Origin: Gulosibacter macacae
GTDB taxonomy: Bacteria > Actinomycetota > Actinomycetes > Actinomycetales > Microbacteriaceae
Length of the DNA stretch: 64,000 nt
NCBI RefSeq assembly: GCF_003865375.1
Contig: NZ_RQVS01000005.1
Coordinates: forward strand, 145,342-209,341
Direction of reading: 5' to 3'
Numbering within the stretch: position 1 is the stretch's first letter; each line of letters begins with the position of its first letter. The notes below the pieces were generated by a model, which was given only the letters and a program-made list of their open reading frames with translations, did no database searches and was not told the origin of the DNA. The position numbers were made by a program, and so were the translations under genes. Below are positions 43,149 to 52,921 of the stretch, one piece after another.

Positions 43149-43336
43149 GAAGTGTCTTCCTTTCGGTGGTTGCGTTGGCGCGCGTGAGCGCGCAGATAAG
43201 TGCTTCTCCGCCTCTCCCTTTGGAACCGAGGCGTCAAACGCGATGTCTGCATCCGGTGCGGCAGCCGTGCGCTCCAGGCAACAGACCTACCAACGTTACC
43301 ACAGCCCCAGCCGCTCCGCAGAGTCCAGCACGCGGA

Positions 43337-44665
43337 TTAGGAAGTCTGGTCGCGGGTGATGCGGCGGAGCTTGTCGAGGCGCGGGCCGATCTCGCGTTCG
43401 TAACCGTGTTCGGTCGGCGCGTAGTAGACGCGATCGACGAGCGGATCAGGCAGATACTGCTGCGCCACCACCCCGAACGCATCGTCGTGCGGGTAGCGAT
43501 AGCCTTTGCCATGGCCAAGCGCCTTCGCGCCCGCGTAGTGCGCATCGCGCAAGGGCGGCGGTACTCGGCCAATGTTCCCGGCCTTCACATCGGCAATCGC
43601 CGCATCAATTGCCACATACGCTGCATTCGACTTCGGCGCGGTCGCGAGGTACACCGTCGCTTCGGCCAACGGGATGCGACCCTCCGGCATACCGATCAGC
43701 TGCACGGTCGCCGCGGCCGCCTGCGCAACCACGAGTCCCTGCGGATCAGCCATTCCGATGTCTTCGGCCGCCAGGATCATCAAGCGCCGTGCAATGAAGC
43801 GCGGGTCCTCCCCCGCGACGATCATTCGCGCTAGGTAGTGGAGCGCAGCATCCGGGTCTGAGCCGCGCACCGACTTAATGAATGCGCTGATGACGTCATA
43901 GTGCTCGTCGCCATCGCGGTCGTATCGCAAGAGTGCCTGGTCACTGGCAGCCTCAACATCTTCAGCAAGGATGCGGTCACGCTCGGCAGCCTGCGCACCC
44001 CCGGCCGCCGCTTCCAGCGTCGTCAGGGCACGGCGGGCATCGCCGGAGGCAAGTCGCACGATCGCATCGCGGGCGTCATCTTCAAGCTCAAAGGCTCCGC
44101 CGAGTCCGTGCGCCGCAGTCACTGCACGCTCGACCACTTCAGCAAGGTCGGCTTCATCGAGAGAGCGTAGGGTGAGCAAGAGCGAGCGGCTCAAGAGCGG
44201 CGAAATGACCGAGAACGAGGGGTTTTCGGTGGTCGCGGCCACGAGCGTGACCCAGCCTTGTTCAACGCCGGGAAGCAATGCATCCTGCTGCGCCTTGGTA
44301 AACCGGTGAATCTCGTCAAGAAACAGGACCGTGCTCTCGCCATAGAAGTCGCGGTGACGTAGCGCCTCTTCCATGACCGCGCGCACGTCCTTCACCCCGG
44401 CAGAAATCGCCGAAAGCTGCACGAAGCGGCGACCACCCGATTGCGCCAGCGCCTGGGCAATCGTCGTCTTGCCGGTGCCGGGCGGACCCCAGAGAATCAC
44501 CGAGGTGCCGGCCGTTTCCGCCGCATCCAAATCAGCAAGGCGACGCAATGGCGAGCCCGGGCGGAGGAGGTGCCGCTGACCCACCACCTCGTCGAGGGAG
44601 CGCGGACGCATCCGTGCTGCCAGCGGTGCCGCCGCGCCGCTCCCGAGTGTCGCCTGATCAGTCAT
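43337..44665 (-). CDS. rarA: replication-associated recombination protein A (MgsA/RarA ATPase)
   Basis: A AAA+ clamp-loader-like ATPase of 442 residues that acts at stalled forks. The Walker A GPPGTGKT is at residues 60-67, Walker B is [10 protein letters not shown], and sensor 1 is ATTENPSF. The C-terminal tetramerisation domain includes KSNAAYVAI and [17 protein letters not shown] at 44665 has no clear ribosome binding site; a TAACAT box ends 7 bases before it, which would fit a leaderless message. It is divergent from the isomerase gene 72 bases away. Confidence 0.95.
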   Translation of the reverse strand: MTDQATLGSGAAAPLAARMRPRSLDEVVGQRHLLRPGSPLRRLADLDAAETAGTSVILWGPPGTGKTTIAQALAQSGGRRFVQLSAISAGVKDVRAVMEEALRHRDFYGESTVLFLDEIHRFTKAQQDALLPGVEQGWVTLVAATTENPSFSVISPLLSRSLLLTLRSLDEADLAEVVERAVTAAHGLGGAFELEDDARDAIVRLASGDARRALTTLEAAAGGAQAAERDRILAEDVEAASDQALLRYDRDGDEHYDVISAFIKSVRGSDPDAALHYLARMIVAGEDPRFIARRLMILAAEDIGMADPQGLVVAQAAAATVQLIGMPEGRIPLAEATVYLATAPKSNAAYVAIDAAIADVKAGNIGRVPPPLRDAHYAGAKALGHGKGYRYPHDDAFGVVAQQYLPDPLVDRVYYAPTEHGYEREIGPRLDKLRRITRDQTS

Positions 44666-44737
44666 CTCGTCGATGTTAGTAAACTGCCCGGCGGGATTGC
44701 CCATTCCGCAGTGGAATGCGCCAGTCGGGAGGACACC

Positions 44738-45535
44738 GTGGCCGAATCAACGAAACAGCAGCGCGAAGCGCGTCGCCGCCAGCGCCAGTACGAGGCACGC
44801 GTGGTCGTGCACGACGTTGAGGTCGACCGCGCACGCAGTGATAATAAGCGAGCAATCATCATCATTGCGATTGCCGCGGTGCTCGCCCTCGCCTCACAGC
44901 TCGCCTTCGTGCTCGGTGGGTTCACCACGCAGGGCCCGGCCGCCGACCCCGCCCAGACCGACCCGGCGGCCACAGATACAGCCCCGGCCGACCCGAACGC
45001 GCTCCCTGATGCCACCGTGCCGCCGACCACCATTGCTGAGAATCGCGAATGGACCGGTGAGATCACCTTCAACGAAACCCTCGCGCTCAAGGTGACGATC
45101 GACGGAGCCGCCGCGCCGCAGGCCGCCTCGAACTTCATCGATCTCGCGCAGAAGGACTACTTCAACAACACTGCCTGCCACCGCATGACCACTGAGGGCC
45201 TGTTCGTCTTGCAGTGCGGCGACCCAACGGGCACCGGAACCGGCAACCCCGGCTATCAGTTCGGTCCGCTCGAGAATGTGCCGGCCGACGGGCTGTACCC
45301 CGCTGGCACGATCGCGATGGCAAATAGCGGTACGCCCGACTCGATGGGGAGCCAATTCTTCATTGTCTACGAAGACACCAACCTGCCTGGCGGCTACTCG
45401 GTATTCGGCCACGTCACCGAGGGTCTCGACCAACTCAAGAACGACATTGTCACGGCCGGTGTCGTTCCCGGGCGCTCCGAGAGCGATGGCACTCCCGTCG
45501 CCCCCGCCACAATTACTGCGATCACCCTCGAATAG
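44738..45535 (+). CDS. membrane-anchored cyclophilin-type peptidyl-prolyl isomerase
   Basis: A 265-residue protein with a basic cytosolic N-terminus, one membrane helix (residues 38-60), a Pro/Ala/Asp-rich linker and an external cyclophilin domain from about residue 105. FHR-like and [19 protein letters not shown] cyclophilin motifs are recognisable ([14 protein letters not shown]). It is expected to assist folding of exported proteins. GTG at 44738 has GGGAGGA upstream; the longer frame reads into the rarA promoter region. In M. tuberculosis ppiB lies next to relA in the same relative layout. Confidence 0.9.
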   Translation: MAESTKQQREARRRQRQYEARVVVHDVEVDRARSDNKRAIIIIAIAAVLALASQLAFVLGGFTTQGPAADPAQTDPAATDTAPADPNALPDATVPPTTIAENREWTGEITFNETLALKVTIDGAAAPQAASNFIDLAQKDYFNNTACHRMTTEGLFVLQCGDPTGTGTGNPGYQFGPLENVPADGLYPAGTIAMANSGTPDSMGSQFFIVYEDTNLPGGYSVFGHVTEGLDQLKNDIVTAGVVPGRSESDGTPVAPATITAITLE

Positions 45536-45648
45536 CCCAAGCGGGTCTCGCACATGGCCTAGCATCGTAGAGATGCCCGCGAACGCCCACGAGCGCCGTT
45601 CGCCCACCCGACAAGTTTCGGCTTGACGAGCAACCAAGGAACACCAAG

Positions 45649-46881
45649 ATGTCCGAACTTCCCCAGCACCCCTTCGGCCGCGTCGAGGCCGACGGCACCG
45701 TCTACGTCACCGATCGTGGTGAAGAACGCCAGGTCGGACAGTATCCCGATGGCACGCCCGAAGAGGCGCTCGCCTACTTCGTGCGTAAGTTCGATGACCT
45801 CGCCGGCCAGGTGACGCTGCTCGAACAGCGCGTGCGTGCTGGTGCGAATCCCGCTGACATCACGAAGGGCGCGAAGCACCTGCGCCAGCAGCTCACCGAC
45901 GCGAATGCGGTCGGTGACCTCGAAGCGTTGCGCACGCGACTGGATGCACTCGGTGGCGCAGTTGAGGAACTCAGCGGCCAGCAGCAGGAAGAGCAGAAGC
46001 AGGCGCTCGCCGAAGCCCTCGCCCACCGCGAGTCGATTGTGGTTGAGGCAGAGAAGCTCGCCGCGCAGAACCCCGCCTCCATCCAGTGGAAGCAGACCTC
46101 GGCGAAGGTGGAAGAACTCTTCGGTCAGTGGCAGCAGCACCAGAAGGATGGCCCGCGCCTGCCCAAGGGTGAGGCGAACGAACTGTGGAAGCGATTCCGC
46201 GCGGCCCGCACTCACCTCGACGGCGAACGTCGCAAGTTCTTTGCCGAGCTCGACTCGCAGCACAAGACCGCACGCGACGCGAAGCAGCGCATCATTGAGC
46301 GCGCCGAAGCCCTGGCGCCCCAGGGCGCCGATGGCGTTGCCGAATACCGTCGACTCCTCGATGAGTGGAAGACCGTCGGCCGCGCTGGCCGCAAGCTCGA
46401 CGACACGCTCTGGGCTCGGTTCAAGGCTGCCGGTGACGTGCTCTTCCAGGCGAAGGGAGAAATTGACGCCCGCGACAACGAAGAGTTCCAGGCGAACCTC
46501 GATGCCAAGCTCGCGATCCTCGACGACGCCCAGCCCATTCTCGAGCTGAGCGACCGCGTCAAGGCCCGCGAATTGCTCTCGGCGATTCAGACGCGCTGGG
46601 ATGAAGTGGGTCGCGTGCCGCGCGACCGCTTCAAGGAGGTCGAGGAGCGTCTGCGTAAGGTCGAACAGCACGTGCGCAAGCTCGACGACGACCACTGGGC
46701 CAACTCCAACCCCGAGCGCCAGGCACGCCAATCGGGTATGTCGGCGCAGTTGCACGACGCCATCACGAAGCTCGAGGCGGAGCTTGACGCCGCTCGGGCT
46801 GGTGGCGACGCCAAGAAGATCAAGCAGGCGGAAGAAGCCCTCGAAACGCGCAAGTCGTGGCTCAAGGCGATCGGTGGCTAG
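45649..46881 (+). CDS. DUF349 domain protein
   Basis: A 410-residue, strongly helical and charged protein with three DUF349 repeats, seen as recurring W(K/D)...G plus LW.RF..A blocks near residues 145-195, 220-270 and 300-350. Coiled-coil-like heptads occur in between. DUF349 proteins are found beside cyclophilin and rel genes in actinobacteria; their role is not settled. ATG at 45649 has AAGGA 9 bases upstream. The 113-base gap before it contains a weak 7-pair stem at 45579-45603 but no clear terminator, so it may be co-transcribed with the isomerase gene. Confidence 0.88.
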   Translation: MSELPQHPFGRVEADGTVYVTDRGEERQVGQYPDGTPEEALAYFVRKFDDLAGQVTLLEQRVRAGANPADITKGAKHLRQQLTDANAVGDLEALRTRLDALGGAVEELSGQQQEEQKQALAEALAHRESIVVEAEKLAAQNPASIQWKQTSAKVEELFGQWQQHQKDGPRLPKGEANELWKRFRAARTHLDGERRKFFAELDSQHKTARDAKQRIIERAEALAPQGADGVAEYRRLLDEWKTVGRAGRKLDDTLWARFKAAGDVLFQAKGEIDARDNEEFQANLDAKLAILDDAQPILELSDRVKARELLSAIQTRWDEVGRVPRDRFKEVEERLRKVEQHVRKLDDDHWANSNPERQARQSGMSAQLHDAITKLEAELDAARAGGDAKKIKQAEEALETRKSWLKAIGG

Positions 46882-46911
46882 TTTCCCGCTCGGCTGAGTA
46901 CCGACTCCCCC

Positions 46912-46948
46912 AGTTCGGTCACCTGTGGATTCCGCAGGTGACCGAACT
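46912..46948 (+). terminator. terminator after the DUF349 gene
   Basis: Arms at 46912-46925 and 46935-46948 pair over 14 bases around a 9-base loop, followed by CGTTTCC. It lies 30 bases after the DUF349 stop and 28 bases before the next plus-strand start codon. Confidence 0.78.
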
Positions 46949-46976
46949 CGTTTCCGGCAACAATGCCGGAGTGACC

Positions 46977-47381
46977 ATGCTTCCAGCAGCACCCCACGTT
47001 GCCCCCTCGCTTACCGGACTGAGTCGCATCGAACTCGAAGTCATGCGACTCGATGGCGAAGTGCAACGACACGGTATTTGTGGATTCGAGTTTTACCTTC
47101 CGATTGGTGAGGCAGCGACGGCGGTTGACCGGGCGGCGAGTCTGCACAGCATCGCAGTGCATCCACGTGTCGTGATTGGCCCGACTGCACGCTGGGTGCA
47201 CGAGGGCGGCCCGACTCCGACCGAGGTGCACCTTGGCCGTCGCTCGAATCGGCTCATCGCCGATGCGCCCAGCAATGTGCAATGGCACTATCGCGCCCTC
47301 GCGCCAGACGACGTGGTCGAACTCGGTGGCGTCCTCGTGGAGCGCCTCGAGCATCCGGCCGAGCTGCGTGGCACCCGCTAG
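46977..47381 (+). CDS. AbiEi-like antitoxin-domain protein, function uncertain
   Basis: A 134-residue protein. The order of motifs (an N-terminal LSRIELEVMRLDGEV, then GEAATAVDRAASLH, PRVVIGPTARWVHEG, HLGRRSN and DVVELGGVLVERL) resembles the C-terminal domain of AbiEi-family type IV antitoxins, which are common as lone genes beside rel in Micrococcales. The N-terminal winged-helix part and a nucleotidyltransferase toxin are not present. ATG at 46977 has CCGGAG five bases upstream. Its TAG stop shares CTA/TAG with the rel stop on the other strand. The function may be regulatory; the assignment is by pattern only. Confidence 0.5.
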   Translation: MLPAAPHVAPSLTGLSRIELEVMRLDGEVQRHGICGFEFYLPIGEAATAVDRAASLHSIAVHPRVVIGPTARWVHEGGPTPTEVHLGRRSNRLIADAPSNVQWHYRALAPDDVVELGGVLVERLEHPAELRGTR

Positions 47382-49612
47382 CTGTTCTGCACTCGGTAGA
47401 CGTCGTAAATGCCGTCGATGCGGCGGACTGCCGCAAGCAAACGGTCGAGATGCGTCGTGTCACCCATCTGGAACGAGAACTTCGAGATCGCCAGGCGGGC
47501 CTTCGAAGTGTGCACCGTCGCCGACAGAATGTTCACGTGGTGCTCTGAGAGCGTCTTCGTGATATCGCTGAGCAAGCCTGCCCGGTCAAGCGCCTCCACC
47601 TGAATGTTCACGAGGAACACGGCCTGCGAGTGTGCCGCCCACTCGACCTCGATCATCCGCTCGGGCTCGAGCGAGCTCGTATTGCGGCAATCGGCGCGGT
47701 GCACTGACACACCCTGACCGCGGGTGACAAAGCCAACGATCTTGTCGCCCGGCACCGGCGTGCAGCACTTCGCGACTTTAACCAGAATGTCGGGGGCTCC
47801 GCGCACGAGCACGCCCGAGTCGCTGATCGAATTGACCTTTTCTTGGGTGTCGAAGTGCGGTTCGTCGCTCGGCACACTCGAGTCGCTCTCGGTGCGCAGT
47901 TCGGCCTGCAGCTTCTCCATCACCGATTGCGTCGACACGTGCCCGTCACCGATGGCGGCGTAGAGCGCTGAAAGATCCTGATAGCGCAGCTTTGACGCGA
48001 CCGTGCGGAACGCCTCTTGTACGTAGTCGTGTGAAAGCGGAATACTCGTCTTCCGCATGGCCTTCGCGACCTGCTCGCGACCCACCTCAATCGCTTCGTC
48101 GCGGCGCTCCTTTGAGAACCACTGGCGAATCTTGTTGCGTGCGCGCGGCGAGGCGACGTACTGCAACCAATCCTGCTTGGGGCCCGCATCCGGATTCTTC
48201 GACGTGAAAATCTCGACCGTGTCGCCGTTGACGAGCTTTGTCTCAAGCGGTACGAGCCGGCCATTCACCTTGGCACCCATGGTGCGGTGACCGACATCGG
48301 TGTGAATGGCGTAGGCGAAGTCGATCGGGGTCGCGAGCTGCGGCAGGCCAATCACCTTGCCCTGCGGCGTGAAGACATACACCTCACTCGCGCCGATTTC
48401 GAAACGGAGCGAGTCAAGGAACTCCTCCGAGTCGCTCGTCTCTTGCTGCCAATCGTTGATGCGCTTAAGCCACGCCATCTCACTCGTGCCGCGGGCAACG
48501 CGCTCGCCGCCAGTGGCAACGTTCTGCTTGTACATCCAGTGCGCCGCAACACCGAACTCGGCGCGCTGATGCATTTCGTGGGTGCGAATTTGAATCTCCA
48601 CCGACTTGCCGTCGGGGCCAATCACCGTGGTGTGGAGCGATTGGTAGAGATTGAACTTAGGGGTGGCGATGTAGTCCTTGAAGCGGCCCGGCATTGGGGT
48701 CCAGCGAGCGTGAATTGCACCGAGGACCGCATAGCAATCGCGCACAGTGTCGACGATGACGCGGATGGCAACGAGGTCGTAGATCTCGTCGAAGTCGCGA
48801 CCGCGCACCACCATCTTTTGATAGATCGAGTAGAGCTCTTTCGGTCGCCCCACCACCTCACCGCGGATGCGCATCTCCCGCAGATCGGTACGAATCGACC
48901 CAACAACCCGGCCGAGATAGCGCTCGCGCTGCGGCTGACGTTCGCGCACGAGATGCTCGATCTCGCTGTAGATCTTGGGATGCATGACCGCAAACGAGAG
49001 ATCTTCCAGCTCGTTCTTCATCCCCTGAATACCCATGCGGTGCGCGAGCGGCGCATAGATCTCGAGGGTCTCGGCAGCCTTGCCCTTCGCCTTCTCGGGC
49101 GGCATGAAGCCCCAGGTCCGTGCGTTGTGCAGCCGGTCGGCGAGCTTGATGACAAGCACGCGGATGTCCTTCGACATCGCGACGATCATTTTGCGCACGG
49201 TTTCGGCCTGCGCCGAGTCGCCGTAGGTCACTTTGTCGAGCTTGGTGACTCCGTCGACGAGCATGGCGATTTCATCACCAAACTCATCGCTGAGCTGGCC
49301 GAGCGAATAGTCGGTGTCTTCGACGGTGTCGTGCAGGAGCGCCGCCGCGACCGTCACCGGTCCGATGCCGAGATCAGCGAGAATCTGCGCGACGGCAATG
49401 GGATGCGTGATGTACGGCTCGCCAGAGCGGCGAAACTGACCCTCGTGGCAGCGTTTGGCGACCTCGTAGGCGCGCTGCACGAGGAGCACGTCGGCTTTCG
49501 GATCGTGCCGCTTGAGTGTGCGGATGAGCGGCTCAATTTCAGGGAGCGCGGCCGACTTGGTAAAGATTCGCGGCACTAGTCGACGCATCGATAGCGAACT
49601 TGTCTCGCTCAT
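47378..49612 (-). CDS. rel: bifunctional (p)ppGpp synthetase/hydrolase (RelA/SpoT homologue)
   Basis: The long RSH protein, 744 residues, that makes and degrades (p)ppGpp in the stringent response. The hydrolase domain carries HD in LLHDTVEDTD (His94-Asp95), so hydrolysis should be active. The synthetase domain (VVGRPKELYSIYQKM, TPKFNLYQSLHTTV) follows, then TGS (about 400-460), the zinc/CCT motif KCCTPVPGDKIVG, and a C-terminal ACT domain. ATG at 49612 has AAGGGAG upstream. It sits downstream of the secF terminator. In M. tuberculosis apt lies between secF and relA, but here it is missing. Confidence 0.97.
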   Translation of the reverse strand: MSETSSLSMRRLVPRIFTKSAALPEIEPLIRTLKRHDPKADVLLVQRAYEVAKRCHEGQFRRSGEPYITHPIAVAQILADLGIGPVTVAAALLHDTVEDTDYSLGQLSDEFGDEIAMLVDGVTKLDKVTYGDSAQAETVRKMIVAMSKDIRVLVIKLADRLHNARTWGFMPPEKAKGKAAETLEIYAPLAHRMGIQGMKNELEDLSFAVMHPKIYSEIEHLVRERQPQRERYLGRVVGSIRTDLREMRIRGEVVGRPKELYSIYQKMVVRGRDFDEIYDLVAIRVIVDTVRDCYAVLGAIHARWTPMPGRFKDYIATPKFNLYQSLHTTVIGPDGKSVEIQIRTHEMHQRAEFGVAAHWMYKQNVATGGERVARGTSEMAWLKRINDWQQETSDSEEFLDSLRFEIGASEVYVFTPQGKVIGLPQLATPIDFAYAIHTDVGHRTMGAKVNGRLVPLETKLVNGDTVEIFTSKNPDAGPKQDWLQYVASPRARNKIRQWFSKERRDEAIEVGREQVAKAMRKTSIPLSHDYVQEAFRTVASKLRYQDLSALYAAIGDGHVSTQSVMEKLQAELRTESDSSVPSDEPHFDTQEKVNSISDSGVLVRGAPDILVKVAKCCTPVPGDKIVGFVTRGQGVSVHRADCRNTSSLEPERMIEVEWAAHSQAVFLVNIQVEALDRAGLLSDITKTLSEHHVNILSATVHTSKARLAISKFSFQMGDTTHLDRLLAAVRRIDGIYDVYRVQNS

Positions 49613-49636
49613 GCGGCACTCCCTTCGGGTACTCCA

Positions 49637-49664
49637 ACCGAGGCCACCATGCGGTGGCCTCGGT
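49637..49664 (-). terminator. terminator after secF
   Basis: A perfect 12-base-pair stem with the 4-base loop ATGC, 12 bases after the secF stop and 25 bases before the rel ATG. There is no long U tract. It suggests rel also has its own promoter, or that read-through is partial. Confidence 0.75.
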
Positions 49665-49675
49665 GAGGGGCAATT

Positions 49676-50650
49676 CTATACCGCCGCTGACTCGCGGATT
49701 TGCTCGTCAGCCTCGCGCAACGCGGGTTCGCGGCTACGGAGTTCCACATAGAGGGGTCCGGCGAGGAAGATCGTCGACAGTGCGCCGACGAACATACCAA
49801 TGAACAGCGCCAGGGCAATATCGCGGAGCGTACCCGCACCCATGATGAAGGCGCCGATGAACAGAATCGCGGCAACCGGCAGGAGCGCCACGACTGAGGT
49901 GTTGATCGAACGCACCAGCGTCTGGTTGATTGCGAGGTTCACCGAACCGCCAAAGGTGCGCTCTGACTCTGGCCCGAATCCGAGGGTGTTCTCGCGCACC
50001 TTGTCGAAGACGACGACGGTGTCGTAGAGCGAGTAACCGAGGATCGTAAGGAAGCCGATGACCGCCGCCGGGGTCACCTCGACGCCGGTGAGGGCATAGA
50101 GGCCAGCCGTCACGATGAGGTCGTGGAAGAGCGCCAGAATCGCAGCCAGCGACATTTTCCAAGCGCGGAAATACAGCGCCATGAACACGCCAGCGAGGAG
50201 CAAGAACACCCCAAGGCCGATGAGCATCTGCCTGGTGATATCTGCACCCCACGAGGGGCCGATGGTCGAGACCGTAACTTCTGCCGCATCCACGCCGTAG
50301 GCCTCGGCGAGACCCTGGCGAAGCTGCGCGTTTTCTTCTTCGGTGAGCGGGTCGGTCTGCACTCGGATGGAGCCATCGCCGAGCACCTGCACGCGCGCGG
50401 GCGTCGGGGTCACTGAGCGCACGGTGTCGGTGGCGAGTTTCTGGTCGGTGCTCGCCGGGGCGGTCACCTGAAACTCAGAGCCACCGGTGAACTCGATGCC
50501 GAGGTTGAACCCACCGCGCAGAATCGGGATGAGCACCGACACGATGATGAGCACCGCAGCGATGGCAAACCAGATCTTGCGCTTGCCGACAAAGTCGATC
50601 GAGCGCTTACCGGTGTAGAGGTCGTTACCGAACTGCTGGAAGTTCGCCAT
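49676..50650 (-). CDS. secF: protein translocase subunit SecF
   Basis: A 324-residue membrane protein of the SecDF complex that uses the proton gradient to pull exported proteins. Six membrane helices with a periplasmic-side domain after the first are visible. Motifs include GFNLGIEFTGGSEFQ, YDTVVVFDKVREN and INTSVVALLPVAA. ATG overlaps the secD TAA by one base (TAATG). Confidence 0.96.
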   Translation of the reverse strand: MANFQQFGNDLYTGKRSIDFVGKRKIWFAIAAVLIIVSVLIPILRGGFNLGIEFTGGSEFQVTAPASTDQKLATDTVRSVTPTPARVQVLGDGSIRVQTDPLTEEENAQLRQGLAEAYGVDAAEVTVSTIGPSWGADITRQMLIGLGVFLLLAGVFMALYFRAWKMSLAAILALFHDLIVTAGLYALTGVEVTPAAVIGFLTILGYSLYDTVVVFDKVRENTLGFGPESERTFGGSVNLAINQTLVRSINTSVVALLPVAAILFIGAFIMGAGTLRDIALALFIGMFVGALSTIFLAGPLYVELRSREPALREADEQIRESAAV

Positions 50651-52380
50651 TAGTCGTCAACCTTCCCGGCCGCTGCCGCTTTGCGTTCAGCGAGTGATTG
50701 TCGCTTCGCTGCCTCGCGGCTCGCGCCTTTGCCACCGGTTGCGGTCGCACGGAACTCGCCACGGCCGCGGTAGACGGCACCAAGTGCCTTCGGGTTGAGG
50801 CCCGAGAGCGGGTGGCCGCCGCCGAAGAACTTCGTGGTTGCAAGCAGGCGCATAACCGGATGCGTGAAGAGCGTCACGACGAAGAGGTCGATGAGCGTCG
50901 TGATCCCGAGGGTGATCGCGAATCCGCGCACATTCCCGACCGCAATGAAGAAGAGCACGATCGCGACGAGGAAGTTCACGCCGTCCGAGGCGAGGATCGT
51001 GCGGATCGCGCGCGACCAGCCATGTTCGACCGCAGCTGCCAGCGTCTTGCCGTCGCGGAGCTCATCCTTGATGCGTTCGAAGTAGACGATGAACGAGTCG
51101 GCGGTGATACCGATCGCCACGATCAAACCGGCCACACCCGCCAGTGACAGGCGGTATCCCTCTTGGTTCGAGAGGAAGGTAACCACGAGATACGCCACGA
51201 TCGCGAGGAGTGCGAGCGAGGCGATGGTCACGAGACCGAGCGCACGGTACTGGAAGAGCGAGTAGATCACGACGAGTGCGAGACCGATTGCACCGGCGAT
51301 GAGACCGGCCTGCAGCTGCCAGGTACCGAGCGTCGCCGAGATGGTCTGCGCCGACTTCGTTTCGAAGCTGAAGGGCAGAGCCCCGAACTTGAGCTGGTCG
51401 GCAAGTGCCTTCGAGCTCACTTCGGTGAAGCTACCGCTGATCTGTGCCTTGCCATCGGTGATGACCGCGTTCGCGGTCGGCGCTGTGATCACCAGGTTGT
51501 CCATGGTGACGGCGAAGCGCGAGCGAGTCTGATCGGGCTGGCCGGTCGCCGGGTCAATGGTGGCGCCGATGGCGTAAAGGCGAGTCGTGACGTCGCGGAA
51601 TGCTGCAGCACCCTCAGCGTCAAACTCGAGATTGACGACCCACTGGCCCGTCGACACGCCCTGCGCGTTCGTCGACATGCCATTGCTCGCATTGCTGATG
51701 TGCGTGCCTTCGATTTCCACCGGACCGAGCAGGTACTTCTCGACACCGGCAGCGTCACAGGTGATCAGCGGCTGGGTCGGATCGGCCGGGGCACGCCGCT
51801 CGCTCAGCGCCGCGGCACAGTCGAACGCGTAGTAGTCAACGATCTGCTGGTCGGAGAGCTGCATGACATCCGACGGGTCGGTCGGTTCGCCGAGCGGCGT
51901 CTGACCGATCGTCGCATCCGGGCCGAGCATGTCGGGCGTGATGAGCTGAACATCGGCGGCCGAGGTCGCCATGAGCACCGGACGGAATTCAAGCTTCGCG
52001 CTCGACTCAACGCGGGCGCGAGTTTCGGGGTCCATTTCACCGGGCACCGAGATGACGATGTTCTTGCCACCCTGCGTGGTGATTTCAGCTTCGCTGACAC
52101 CGGATGCATCCACGCGCTGGCGAATGATCGAGACTGCCTGCGCCATCTGTTCGGCAGTCGGGTCGGCCTGGCCCTCAGAAAGCTGCGCTTCGAGAACGAG
52201 CTGCGTGCCACCCTCGAGGTCGAGGGCAAGCTTGGGCGTCCAGGTGCCGCCTTGGAGGGCGACAGCGAGCCAGTTAATGCCGACGAGGCCCGCCAGCACA
52301 ATGAGTAGCCACGTCAGAGCGACGCGGGCAGACTGCACTGCGGGCGAACGGTGCCGGGGTGCGCGGTTCGTGTTCGACAC
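50650..52380 (-). CDS. secD: protein translocase subunit SecD
   Basis: A 576-residue partner of SecF. One N-terminal helix is followed by a large external domain (PKLALDLEGGTQLVLEA, IIRQRVDASGVSEAEI) and five further helices with the GITADSFIVYFERIKDE signature. The Gly/Lys/Ala-rich basic tail is cytosolic. GTG at 52380 has no ribosome binding site: the sequence upstream reads TTCCTCCA, the reverse of one. It lies 8 bases after yajC, so its translation probably depends on ribosomes leaving yajC. Confidence 0.95.
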   Translation of the reverse strand: MSNTNRAPRHRSPAVQSARVALTWLLIVLAGLVGINWLAVALQGGTWTPKLALDLEGGTQLVLEAQLSEGQADPTAEQMAQAVSIIRQRVDASGVSEAEITTQGGKNIVISVPGEMDPETRARVESSAKLEFRPVLMATSAADVQLITPDMLGPDATIGQTPLGEPTDPSDVMQLSDQQIVDYYAFDCAAALSERRAPADPTQPLITCDAAGVEKYLLGPVEIEGTHISNASNGMSTNAQGVSTGQWVVNLEFDAEGAAAFRDVTTRLYAIGATIDPATGQPDQTRSRFAVTMDNLVITAPTANAVITDGKAQISGSFTEVSSKALADQLKFGALPFSFETKSAQTISATLGTWQLQAGLIAGAIGLALVVIYSLFQYRALGLVTIASLALLAIVAYLVVTFLSNQEGYRLSLAGVAGLIVAIGITADSFIVYFERIKDELRDGKTLAAAVEHGWSRAIRTILASDGVNFLVAIVLFFIAVGNVRGFAITLGITTLIDLFVVTLFTHPVMRLLATTKFFGGGHPLSGLNPKALGAVYRGRGEFRATATGGKGASREAAKRQSLAERKAAAAGKVDD

Positions 52381-52388
52381 TGGAGGAA

Positions 52389-52847
52389 TTAAGCCTTCGG
52401 TGCGTCGTTCTTGTCGTCGTTGTGGAGGTCACGAGGCTGGTCAGCCTCGGTGGTGTCGACCGGCTCAACGGTCTCGACGTAGTCTGGCTCGCTGGCCTTC
52501 ACCGAGTTGTCGACCTCGTCGGCCGAGTTGCTGTTGGTGAGGGCGCTTGCGTCGTCGGGGATAACCACGTTCGGCACGTCGACGGTGGGCTCGATGACGT
52601 TGACAATGGTGGCCGAGTGCACGCGCAGGCGGGTGCCCGGGGTGGTCTCGATAATCGCCTGGTTGTCGTCGCTGTTGATCTCAACGAGGGTGCCGTAAAT
52701 ACCGGCCTGCGTCATGACCTCAACACCAGGAGCCATCGAGCTGCGAATCGCCTGCTGCTTCTCCTGGTTCCGCTTGTTGGTGCGCCACATGAAGAAGATC
52801 ATGACGGCGAGCAGGACGAGAGGAAGAACGAGCGTAAATTCTTGCAT
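52389..52847 (-). CDS. yajC: preprotein translocase accessory subunit YajC
   Basis: A 152-residue protein with one N-terminal membrane helix (residues 5-20) and the family segment APGVEVMTQAGIYGTLVEI. A long Asp/Glu/Asn-rich C-terminal tail follows from about residue 95, longer than E. coli YajC. It associates with SecDF. It leads the yajC-secD-secF run and lies 74 bases after ruvB. Confidence 0.9.
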   Translation of the reverse strand: MQEFTLVLPLVLLAVMIFFMWRTNKRNQEKQQAIRSSMAPGVEVMTQAGIYGTLVEINSDDNQAIIETTPGTRLRVHSATIVNVIEPTVDVPNVVIPDDASALTNSNSADEVDNSVKASEPDYVETVEPVDTTEADQPRDLHNDDKNDAPKA

Positions 52848-52921
52848 GAGTGGAGGCTCCAGTTTCGGTCGGCGTGAGCCGTTGGTGGCAAACAGACCGA
52901 GTATAAGCGAGTCAGCCCAAC

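Noticed and set aside
45559..46992. 477-residue minus-strand frame opposite the DUF349 gene
   Set aside because: The plus-strand frame has a good ribosome binding site and the DUF349 pattern, while the minus-strand frame has no known domain and crosses a terminator.
46878..47354. 158-residue minus-strand frame opposite the AbiEi-like gene
   Set aside because: No motif and no start site; the plus-strand frame has a family-like pattern and a ribosome binding site.
48287..49579. 430-residue plus-strand frame opposite rel
   Set aside because: It is a shadow of rel; the minus-strand reading has full RSH domains.
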